From contig LWCA01000249.1 of assembly GCA_001642005.1 (NCBI GenBank), positions 1 through 37,133 of the forward strand: a stretch of DNA of 37,133 bases. Reading direction: 5' to 3'. The DNA comes from Intoshia linei (taxonomy: Eukaryota; Orthonectida; Rhopaluridae). The notes under the pieces are model-generated. The model did not search any database, was not told the DNA's origin, and saw nothing but the letters and a program-made list of their open reading frames with translations. Position numbers and translations under genes: made by a program. The stretch's first letter is position 1; the number at the start of each line of letters is the position of its first letter. Shown one piece after another: positions 28,075 through 37,133 of the stretch.

Positions 28075-28254
28075 TTGATATATAATTATTGAGTTAATAT
28101 ACGTATGGTTCCAAGTTTGAATCTAGTCGACGAATTTTTTTTACCAACATGTATAAGAGGTATGAGGTTTTTAGTAATTTTTTTACCCAAGTCTAAAATT
28201 GATTTACATGTTAATGTCATTTTTACCACGTTTTAAACCTCTTAAAGACTTGCC

Positions 28255-28566
28255 ATGTCCGAAAAAGTGGTCGCTTTTGCCCCAAGTGCCCAAAACTGTA
28301 GTAAAGCGACATGTAGATTACAATTATATATATTATTAACATGTAAAACTATTAATTTAGTTCCTCGATTAGAGGTGTCTTCAGATGGTTATCTTGTAGA
28401 AATGAGATCTTTTGAGCACGAAATAAACAATAAGCTTAATCATTACGGCCCTCCAAAAGGAAATGTAATAATTTTTTATACAGTTAATTCCAAAGAGTCA
28501 TTTCGATTAAATTTATTCCTTAATATAAAAAATTTAGAGGCAAGGATGCTACATCTGGAAAGTTGA
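28255..28566 (+). CDS. Small orphan protein, tail to tail with the 28570-29134 gene
   Basis: Not recognised. ATG 28255 to TGA 28564-28566 gives 103 aa if unspliced, or 87 aa if a 48-bp GT-AG intron (28313-28360) is removed, which joins SKAT to a residue before PRLEVSSDGYLVEM. The spliced form reads more naturally and fits local intron sizes. The C-terminal half, with GPPKGNVIIFYTVNSKESF, looks like a compact beta-rich fold. The frame could also be a downstream exon of the gene at 27532. The stop is 3 nt from the opposite-strand stop. Confidence 0.5.
   Translation: MSEKVVAFAPSAQNCSKATCRLQLYILLTCKTINLVPRLEVSSDGYLVEMRSFEHEINNKLNHYGPPKGNVIIFYTVNSKESFRLNLFLNIKNLEARMLHLES
28512..28517 (-). terminator. 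Candidate poly(A) signal for the 29134-28570 gene
   Basis: AATAAA on the minus strand, 52 nt past that gene's stop and inside the coding sequence of the opposite gene. Confidence 0.5.
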
Positions 28567-28569
28567 AAA

Positions 28570-29134
28570 TTAAAATTTATTCATATTTACATGTCCAAAA
28601 TAAAGAAAATTAATGAAATGAACTTCGTTATCTTGAGTAGACCCGTTTTTAATTTTTTGTACATAATCATACACAGCCTTATGGCGAGCTGATTCAGCTG
28701 AATAATCGTATGAGGTGAATTTGCGCATGAATGGTAAAAAAGTGTCTTCATCCTCTTGGTCTGGTTTGGCTTTGTGAGGTTTTTTATATGTGTTTGCATC
28801 CACTTTAAAGCGATCTGTTGACAATTTAATGAATTCCAAGAATTTGGTCAATAACCTCGGTTTTTCTTTAAATAATAAAGCAATATTTATGATTGTTTCA
28901 GTAATACTGTTGCGGTCAGACGCATAATCTTCGAGTACTTTTTTAAATTTTATGAAATCTGATTTCGACAACGTTTTTATCAATTTACACAAATCAACAG
29001 CTTTGGTGTACATTTTCAGTTGATAATAATTCAAATGGTCTAGTAAAAAACTTTGTTATTAATATTATTTATATGTTAGTATTAAAATCATTACCTAATT
29101 TATTTTAAAAATAAAAAGTACCTAAATTCGACAT
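28570..29134 (-). CDS. Small helical protein with a harmonin-homology-like domain
   Basis: Exon 1 (29134-29122) encodes MSNL plus one base; exon 2 (29039-28570) completes 160 aa across an 82-bp intron. Residues about 15-75 form amphipathic helices with the pattern KLIKTLSKSDFIKFKKVLED, then ALLFKEKPRLLTKFLEFIK. This order (helix, KVL-Y turn, LF-x-KP-x-LL-x-xF-x-F) resembles the harmonin-homology domain at the C-terminus of RTEL1 and, less, Sin3 PAH domains. The tail, with TFLPFMRKFTSYDYSAESA, is unfamiliar. A free-standing protein of this kind is unusual; the domain match is by eye only. Confidence 0.6.
28599..28604 (+). terminator. Candidate poly(A) signal for the 28255-28566 gene
   Basis: AATAAA 32 nt past the stop, inside the coding sequence of the opposite-strand gene. 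Confidence 0.55.
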
Positions 29135-29677
29135 TGCTTAAATTTTTCAAGATATTGATCCAATTTAGATGAAAATATTTTAATATTAAGAAAATTTAAA
29201 ATTTATTCTATATAAATTTATTATTTAAAAATTATCGAAATATTGATCTAAATATTTTAAAAGTAGAACGTAGGTATTCAACTTTCTTAATAAATTTTAA
29301 TTTCCTATACATGCATTTAAATACAACAAATAGTAAAGAACAAAAAATTAATTTAACATTAAAATATAATTATTATTAATTAAACTAATTTCATTTAAAT
29401 TTTATTTGTCTAATTTCTAAACTAAAAGCTGATTTTAATGTGATTTAGGTTGACCAATTAACATAAGTAATCATTGATTCATGTAATTTTGATTATTATT
29501 CCATCTAAGATGAAGCGATTAAAATTTACACATCTTTAGATGTAAACAAATTCCTTATATTAAAGTATACAAAAGTAGAAATAGAATATATATCTATAAA
29601 TAGATATTTATTATTTAGAATAAATAATAATTTTATAAAGTTTTTAATAATGATTGTAATAAATAAATAAATACGTA
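29135..29677. promoter_or_regulatory. Head-to-head intergenic region upstream of the MFSD9-like gene
   Basis: 543 bp of very AT-rich DNA between divergent starts. No repeat, X-box or TATA box could be supported; it must contain promoter elements for one or both genes. Confidence 0.35.
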
Positions 29678-32076
29678 ATGTTTGGTTCGGAAAAACACAT
29701 CATGATAGTTGGCTATTTTTTAGCGTTTTCGGTTGGACATTTATATTAATTTAATTTAATATAATTTTATTATTAGGATTTATTTGCTGTAAGTCTATTT
29801 TTACCATTAATGATGAAATATATTCATTCGTGGGGTACAAGCGCCACAACTGCAGGATTCATCAGTAAATATATAATTTTTTTTTAATAATATTTAAGTG
29901 TCTATATATGGATTTACTCAATTTTTCAGTGCTCCGTTAATGGTATTTTTATTACATTAAATTTTAATTATGTATATTTTTTACATATTTTATTATAAAT
30001 AGGGACGTTTGACAAATAGCTATGGCTGTGAAAATATACTCACCGTGTGTCTCTTACTTTCTGCTCTATCTTACATTTTGTTGTCTCTAGAAATTTCACT
30101 ACAATTTCTCATTTTCACACGTTTCATAGCAGGTTAGTCAACTTTTAATGATATCATAATGAAATTCTTTAAAATAGGTTTATTCAAGCATGTCCAACTA
30201 CAAATACAGACTATAACAATAATAACACAAGAAAAAAATTATCTAGCTCAGGTTTAAAAATTTAAATGTCGAGAGCATTTAAACTATATATAATTGTATG
30301 TATAACTAATTATAGAGTCTAGCTTATGTTATTTGTAATTGATACAAACAGCAACTAGTTGATATAGTAGTCGACTAAATAATGATCATTATGATATCAT
30401 TTATTTCGTTTAGTCAATTTTTTAATTAAATTTGATTTTACATGAGGTTTTGTATAACGGATTTTTTACTTTTTTTTAACTAATTTTGTAAAATTTTGCC
30501 AATCGTTATCAACCCTGGTAAATATTAAGAATATAATGTACGGCTATTTATATAGTACCTTAAGTAATTGTAAATTGAAAAGAAATTGGAAAATTTGACC
30601 AATCTCAATAATCCCTATAAATATCTTTTTTACAACTTTTGGGTACCACTACAAAATTTGATAGCATTAATGCATACGAGAAATGTTTTTAAATGAACTC
30701 AATCTTTTTTTTCTTAATACAAAATATGTTACTTAGAACAGCCATTCTCAACTGTCCATATGGACCCCCAGGAGTCTTTATCTATTTTTCAGTTGCCTAA
30801 TTTGAGTCATTTGAAATTTGAAACCTATTTTGTCATTTTCAATGTGATGATATATATTCAGTACCAATTTAATAAATACTTACAAATACCAATTGTCTAT
30901 AAATAATTAACCGAATCTTCACTTTATAAACATTTTAGACAAATTTTACTAATATTGCAAAGGATTATAATAAATATAAAAAAGATATTAACAAAGTTGC
31001 TTTAGTTTCTATTTAAATTATTTTCCATATTAAAATATTTTGAAAATAAGAATTTGAAATTTAAAAATTGCGTAGCAAATGAAAAAATTCCGATGGATCA
31101 ATATTTACATTTTCAATTTTTATTTTAATGGAAATATTTGAAAAATATTCATTGAAATATATTAAAAATTATTTTTCACCGGAAATGCGTAGATTTAAGG
31201 GGTTGATATTGTGTATATATATCAATTGGAATAAGCTCTATCAGAATAATCTTTTTTTTAACTTTTGGACAGTTAATTATTTCACATTTTTGATTAACCG
31301 TTTACGGTTAAAATTAAACTTAAAATTACTGTAATTATTAAAATAAAATTTTTCAGAAAAAAAATATATGAATACTAAAATGCTTTTTTTACCGTGAAGT
31401 CGTCACTTATTCGGATTGAAATTTTTTGTGTGTGTTAACAGGATACAACTGTACCACCTGTAAAATTTTTTAAATTCTAGGGCTGTTTTCATAAAAAAAA
31501 GGGTAATTTGGGGTTTTGGCTCTGAAGATATAATTTTTTTAAATTTAAATTTATTATAATTTTTATGATTTTAAAATCCGTATCAGCGTGTACATTTTTT
31601 TAAATTCTAGAACTTGTTTGATTTTCAAAAAAAGGACAATTAAGATTTTTGATTTGTAACATGTGAGTTTGGGAGGTTGAAATTTATCTTATTATTACTA
31701 CCGGAAAAAACTGTAATTGAAATATGGACTTTATAAAATTCTAATTAGGTTTACATATTTTAAAACGTAGTTTTAAAAGATTTTTCGTCATATTTAAATT
31801 CATACAAGTATACATTTAAAATGTAATTTTCTTATTGTTAATTAATGATCAACCCCTTCACTTTCATAATAAAATTTGTAAGAAAATTGTTAAAAAGTTA
31901 GAAAATGTTGTGTTATAATTGAATTTTTATATTTTAGGCAATAGGTAGGTTAAACCTAATGGGAAATTTAGCCTTTATACTTGGCCCAGCAATTTCTTCG
32001 ACGTTGATGAGAATAGGATTTGTGAAATTCAAAAATTTGGCAGAAATATCTGGCATCATATTTCTGTTAAACTTTG
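29678..32076 (+). CDS. MFSD9: MFSD9-like major facilitator transporter, N-terminal half
   Basis: Exons: 29678-29731, 29777-29864, 29899-29942, 30003-30132, 30178-30251, 31938-32076; phases agree, 176 aa visible. The chain shows DLFAVSLFLPLMM, TTAGFIMSIYGFTQFFSAPL, then the loop 2-3 MFS motif as MGRLTNSYGCENIL (the usual Asp is Asn and the Arg/Lys are missing), a helix ending FTRFIAGLFKHV, and IGRLNLMGNLAFILGP. These match MFSD9 (GIFKHT, IGHFNTASGVGFILGP) better than SLC22A18. Together they make about six transmembrane helices. Introns of 45, 34, 60 and 45 bp precede a 1.7-kb intron with repeats. After 32076 a GT donor follows, but no exon for the C-terminal six helices was found up to 37133. 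The gene either continues past the window or is truncated. Confidence 0.75.
30739..30800 (+). repeat. hAT-like terminal fragment in the transporter's long intron
   Basis: CAGCCATTCTCAACTGTCC then CCCCCAGGAGTC, a CAG-starting GC-richer end like the hAT termini elsewhere in the window. No partner end found. Confidence 0.4.
31092..31750 (-). mobile_element. Family F1, copy 7, reverse orientation
   Basis: Landmarks appear inverted and in reverse order: TTTTTCACCGG, TATCAATTGGAATAAGCTCT, ACCGTGAAGTCGTCACTTAT and GGAAAAAACTGTAATTGAA. The left terminal repeat of the family is cut off near 31750. It lies in intron 5 of the MFSD9-like gene. Confidence 0.7.
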
Positions 32077-32299
32077 GTAATATTTTTAAACATCATAAAA
32101 TGTGATTCATGAAATGAGGAGAAAATCAAATTTTAATAATTTTAAAATTTTTAAATAAAAGACAGCGATTCCTAAATGCCGGTTTTTAAAATAATCTTAA
32201 CGATCGGTGGATATGTTTTTTTAAAATTTAAACAATCAATTAATTAATATTAGATTTATTAGTACATGTATAATTATTATATTTGTATTAAGAAATTTT

Positions 32300-32785
32300 T
32301 TTATTTTTTCCTAGTAATTTCGTTTTATTNGACCATCTAATGTTGCTCTGCACTCATCAGTAAATATAACCTTTTGGAATTTGTCTCTAAATTGATTTTA
32401 GCCCATTTTATTCGTTTTTCCTAAAGGATAGGTTTCAAAATAGGTCTTCTTAGGGATTTTTTACAGATGCAATAGAGTTTAAAATCCTACAGCGAGTCGT
32501 TTTAGACACATTTATTACATTACAAGACGAGAATATGCTGGAACTCGTGAAAAGTGGTGTTAGTCACACGATCCTTTTAATTCGAGATAATTCTCTTGGT
32601 GACACTACCTTTTTTCGACCGCATTTGGATCTTTCGTTTTTCTTTGATGGGGCATTCAGCCATTTTTTAATAGTCCAATGATCCCGGTCTAGACATCGAG
32701 AAATTTGAAGAGTACTATTTCCTTTAGCTAGTAAACCGCCAATTTCATTTTTTTCGTTCACGCTTAGGTCGCTTTTTAATCGCAT
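32300..32785 (-). pseudogene. Tc1-like transposase, fragmentary and frameshifted
   Basis: 32785-32564 keeps an intact N-terminal frame with LSVNEKNEIGGLLAKGNST, CLDRDHWTIKKWLN and CGRKKVVSP, the paired helix-turn-helix DNA-binding region of Tc1/mariner transposases. Further along the minus strand, broken frames show RIKWAKINLETNSK and then FTDECRATLDG, the region of the first catalytic Asp of the DDE domain. At least two frame changes, plus an undetermined base (N) at 32330, lie between or beside them. The rest of the catalytic domain is absent. It could be a relative of the source of the TA-flanked small elements, but no terminal repeats link them. Confidence 0.75.
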
Positions 32786-32799
32786 TTACGATTTGCCTA

Positions 32800-33267
32800 A
32801 TAAATTGGTACACTTTAAATTTAAAAAAATGTAATATGTAAATATAAAGTTTTTGTGTAACTTAACTACAATATATAATTGTAATTATAAATTGCATCAA
32901 TTAAAAGTCACTTAATCAAAAAAAAATATGAGTTTTGAACATTTTTAAAGTCTAACACACAACTTTCAATGATTTGCATAACAAATTGGTACAGTGTGTA
33001 ATTATATCGAGTCTAGATATCACTCTTTTTTACCTTAAAATTTTTATATTTGACGTGCATAATTTATTGATATAAATTTATGTATAACAGTGAATTTTTT
33101 TAATTTTGCATTGATATAATTCATATTAAATATTTAAAGGTTACATGAGCAATATCAGAAAGTCTCGCGTCATATTAAAACCGATCGTATCATAACATTA
33201 AAAATATTCAAATTGTTAAGTAATTATAAATGAAACTAGGTTGATGCACATTTTTTTTGAAATTGTA
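32800..33267. other. Gene-free AT-rich stretch
   Basis: No exon, repeat end or regulatory motif could be supported here. Confidence 0.5.
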
Positions 33268-33939
33268 GGATCAATATTTACATTTTCAATTTTTATTTTA
33301 ATTGATTTATTTGAAAAATTGGTTGATAGTATATTAAAAATTATTTTTCACCGGAAATGCGTAGATTTCTGGAATTGAAATTTTGTATTTATATCAACTG
33401 GAATAAGCTCTACCAAATTAATTGTTTTTCGGACCGTTAATTATTTCACATATTTTGTTTTAATGAAATATTTCGGAAAAAAAATATATGAATACTTAAA
33501 TACTTTTTTGAAGTATACCGTGAAGTTTTCACTTATTCGGATTAAAATTTTCTTTGTGTGTTAACAGGATACAACTGTACCACCTGTAAAATTTTTTAAA
33601 TTCTAGGGCTGTTTTCATAAAAAAAAGGTAATTTGGGGTTTTAGCCCTGAAGATATAATGTTTTTTAATTTAAATTTATGATAATGTTTATGATTTTAAA
33701 ATGCGTATCAGCGTATATATTTTTTAAATTCTCCAACTCGTTTGATTTTCAAAAAAAGTGACAATTAGGGTTGTTGACCCGTAAGATGTGAGATTGGAAA
33801 ATTGAAATGTATGTTATTATCACCCGGAAAAAACTGTAATTGAAATATGAACTTTATAAAATTCTAAGACTGGTAGTTATAAAATAAAGTGGAACACATA
33901 CACAAATAAATATTGCGTAGCATATTATATAACTAAGGA
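33268..33939 (-). mobile_element. Family F1, copy 8, reverse orientation, intact left terminus
   Basis: Ends at 33939 with the inverse of TCCTTAGTTATATAATATGC followed by TA. Internal landmarks (CTGAAGATATAA, GTGTGTTAACAGGATACAACT) match copy 7 closely. The family's right terminal repeat is missing near 33268. Confidence 0.75.
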
Positions 33940-34644
33940 TAGAGATTAAATTCAAACCACTTACTGTCTAAAAAGGAATAATACAGGTAAACTTTATTTA
34001 TTATTAAAAAATATTTAACAGTATGCATGGTATGCATTGCATACACTTAAGAATATGGATGATAACAAATGAATTTACATGGCACTAAAAATGGAATATT
34101 GTAGATCACTTCATTTATTTTCTAGTTTTGCATACAAAATATTAATTATATATTAAAACCAAAATATATATTAAAAAATCAATAATGTTGTGCTTGGCAA
34201 ATTTTTTATATAAAAAATAGACTTACAAGAATCTTTGGTCATTTAAAAATGATTTTGGATTGTAAATTTAAACACAATATTCTGGTTTTCTTCAAAATTT
34301 TAATATAATCTTAGAGTATATTAATGATACTATAATTACTCGTTTCAAAATCTATTTAAAATATATCAATTAATATTCAATAAAGTATGATTAAATAGCT
34401 AAATATTTTTTGGAATTACTCGCTAAATAAAAATAAATCATTCTTTTTTATTAATAATATAAACCTTATATTTATAAATTCCATTGATAAATAATTTACA
34501 CACTTTTATTAATATAAAATTCATTGATATTTACTAATTTGGTATATTAAATGTATTACATATTGCTAGATAAAAATAATTAATTTTTATCAATTTTAAT
34601 AAAAAATATGAAATGAATCAAATATTTTTAACGTGTAATGTACA
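33940..34644. other. Gene-free AT-rich stretch
   Basis: Searched for the missing C-terminal exons of the MFSD9-like gene; none seen. Only low-complexity AT-rich sequence. Confidence 0.5.
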
Positions 34645-34652
34645 GTGTTCAC

Positions 34653-35315
34653 CAGGGATATATTATTAATGGATTTGCAACCAATTTAATTGCAATTAAT
34701 TGTAATAAAGTGGTTTTTTAAAATATAAAAAAAATCAATTTATTGAGATTGATAATAATATCATAATAATTTTTAAAAAACTAGTCATGTTGTTATAATA
34801 AATATACTAGAATGCTGTTTGTCCGAAGTACATAACAGTCAAGCTAGTAGTTAAATGAATCATCATTCTGGTTAAAAACGCGTTTCTATTTTTCTACAAT
34901 TGCATATAATAATGAAAAGTTAATAGTATTTTATTATACAATATCAAACTATTTTAGTGGCATTATATTTTATTTGAAAAATAGTATTTAGTAAATATTT
35001 TCATAGTATTTATTTTATTTCCTCCTTCGAATTTGGAAATACAATTGTTTCTGGAAATAAATAAAGCATGGTGGACTGTGATACGCTACAACGAGTGTTG
35101 ACAGTGTCAATTTGACACCTTAACATTGTATTATTATAAATTATAGTGTATAATGATTAAATTTAATTTTTTCATGTAATCATCAAAAAAAAGATTCAAT
35201 CTATATTTTTTCAGTTTTATAAAAAAAACCCCTTAATTGAAAAATTAATATTTAGCATACAATGAATCGGTTTATACAAAATAATTGATTGCAATCAATC
35301 TATTTCCAATACCTG
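34653..35315 (+). mobile_element. hAT MITE family F2, copy B, complete with perfect 8-bp target duplication
   Basis: 663 bp between exact GTGTTCAC copies (34645-34652 and 35316-35323). Ends CAGGGATA and, inverted, CAGGTATTGG. It defines the F2 family found also at 24191, 19580 and 14270. No coding capacity. Confidence 0.9.
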
Positions 35316-35514
35316 GTGTTCACTGCAGTGCAAAGTGTTCACAGAATCTACAAAAATATACCGGCTGAAATTGATTATAAAATAATACTTATAATAATAG
35401 TATAAAAGTAAAACTAGGGAATATTATTTTGAATCATTAAATAAGATAATATAAATATAAAGTATTACACACTTTTTTAATTTCAAAATTATTTAATTGT
35501 TTTTTTATAAAATT

Positions 35515-35560
35515 CAGCGTTTGTCGAACATAGGTCCGCAGACCACTACCTGTCCTAATG
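35515..35560 (+). repeat. hAT-like terminal fragment
   Basis: CAGCGTTTGTCGAACATAGG followed by TCCGCAGACCACTA, a recognisable hAT-style end with GGTCCGCAGACC. Opposite end not found. Confidence 0.5.
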
Positions 35561-36030
35561 AAAATTTGACCAGATCGCAAAAACATATTGAAAAATTAAT
35601 ATTGAACTAATAATGTAAAAAATAATAGAGTAATATGATATCACTGATAATACCACATTCAAATTTGTTGTTTTTGTGAATTTTTCAAAAGATAAAAAAA
35701 TTACATTTACTCTTTATTACATTAAGCTGTAATACATATTCACGAATGAAGGGCGATTAGTTTATATCTAGTGTATTTGAGTGTAAAATAACATAACCTC
35801 AAATGGGTTATTGCAACAATGTCGATTCGAATAGGTTATCACTTTAAATCTACTACATATGATGTCATATACGTGGTTATTGAATTACTGTATTGATACC
35901 CACATGTATATATTATATATATATGGTATTATTTTTAATTTAATCTTAAATCATTTATTTAGGTGTTTACCAGGGTTAATAATAAAATAAAATATATAAA
36001 ATAATAATAAAAAGAAATTACATTAACCCA

Positions 36031-36533
36031 TATACTCCCAGACAAATATTACCAATTTTTTGGCTTCGATTTTTCCAAAAATTTGGGAAGTTAATACATA
36101 CTTGCCTATTTCTCACCATATATAATTTTAGGTAATTACTAATTGTAGTTATGGAGTTATTTCACATTCCATATGTTCACATTGGGGGAATAAGGCAAAT
36201 AAAAGTGTGTATATATAAAACCGCATCGTAATATACCTAATTATTTCATCAAATTGTAGCAAAATACATGAATTCATCATATGGTATTCATTAAATTCAG
36301 TTATCACAACTTCAAAAAAAAATATAAAAAATTTTGTCAGTGAATTTTTTTTGGCTTTGAAAAATCATTTTGGCCCACTGTCAGTGACACAGAAGGCTAA
36401 TCGGTAAAAACTCATAACTAATATACTCAAATGTTATATAATATACTAATTAATTTATATTTTCATATTTATATAACTTTGTTTCAATTTGATACGTGTT
36501 TTTATAATACCATATGGTCAGACTGGGAGTATA
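36031..36533. mobile_element. 503-bp element with 11-bp perfect inverted ends
   Basis: TATACTCCCAG at 36031-36041 is inverted at 36523-36533. The left flank contains TTAACCCA, which recalls piggyBac-type ends at TTAA, but the right flank lacks an exact TTAA copy. Class uncertain. Confidence 0.55.
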
Positions 36534-37133
36534 ATATAAAATAATATAATAAATGACACATACATGTATATTAGGATTTTTCACATTTTACTAATACAAA
36601 TGTACTAATATTTTAGAATTAATAATGTAAATATTATATATTATATTTTATATATGTGTTTATACATTATATATGTATATAATATTACTAATTACTCACT
36701 ATAATAATAGTTATTCAATCTATTTGTTAATAAGGTCACATTACTCATGTGACATAATGAAAAAAATTGGAATTTTTCATTTTTAAATTCAAAAAATAAT
36801 AGTGTAGCCATTAATAACAAATTACAAACTAAAACAAACAAAAGTATACCACATAATAATATTAAAAATAAATTTAAACTTACATACTACAATTAAATCA
36901 ATTATGAAGCAAAAAATGTTTTAGATTTAACAACTATTAAATATTATGCATATTCAATAAAATAATTATATATGTATTTAGAAATAATTGGTAATCATCA
37001 TTAATTAATAAGAATGATTTGAATCATATTAATTGGTATCAATAAAAGTGAGCTTCTCAGTTTAGGTTTAATAATGATAATAAAAAATTACTTTAGGAAT
37101 ATTTAATAATATAAATAGTATATTATATATAGT
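36534..37133. other. Gene-free AT-rich right edge
   Basis: No exon or repeat end supported; mostly low-complexity AT. Confidence 0.5.

Noticed and set aside
28587-28799. 70-codon minus-strand frame overlapping the small helical protein gene
   Set aside because: It is the out-of-frame shadow of the 160-aa reading frame, which has the better composition and a proper start exon.
31128-31334. 68-codon plus-strand frame
   Set aside because: It is contained in the reverse strand of F1 copy 7, a non-coding element.

Overview
The window is AT-rich nuclear DNA of an animal. Every gene is split by GT-AG introns, and the recognisable proteins are ones animals use for meiosis, sperm and motile cilia. 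I cannot place the species. An invertebrate with flagellated sperm, extremely short introns and a heavy load of hAT and Tc1/mariner-type small elements fits best. No prokaryotic, viral or CRISPR feature was seen.

Layout, left to right: an exon-like frame of unknown identity (33-198, +); the first four exons of MSH4 (1982-1430, -); MEIG1 (2232-2634, +), head to head with MSH4; AK9 (22442-2638, -), whose stop lies 3 nt from the MEIG1 stop; SPATA17 (27434-22749, -), just upstream of AK9 on the same strand; an orphan membrane-anchored reading frame (27532-28074, +) head to head with SPATA17 over an RFX X-box-like palindrome; a second orphan (28255-28566, +); a small helical protein (29134-28570, -), again 3 nt tail to tail with its neighbour; the N-terminal half of an MFSD9-like transporter (29678-32076, +); then about 5 kb of repeats with no gene I can support.

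AK9 was rebuilt by eye as 33 exons whose phases all agree. They give one uninterrupted frame of 2,022 aa with four adenylate-kinase P-loops and the conserved C-terminus. Twelve of its 32 introns are only 33-47 bp. MEIG1, MSH4 and the transporter have introns of 40, 35 and 34 bp. The long introns are the ones that hold repeats, and one of them contains a decayed, antisense, intron-bearing MAPKAPK-type kinase.

Read together, this looks like a compact block of meiosis, sperm and cilia genes (MSH4, MEIG1, AK9, SPATA17) with shared promoters and overlapping 3' ends. Its introns were later inflated by at least three families of non-autonomous elements.
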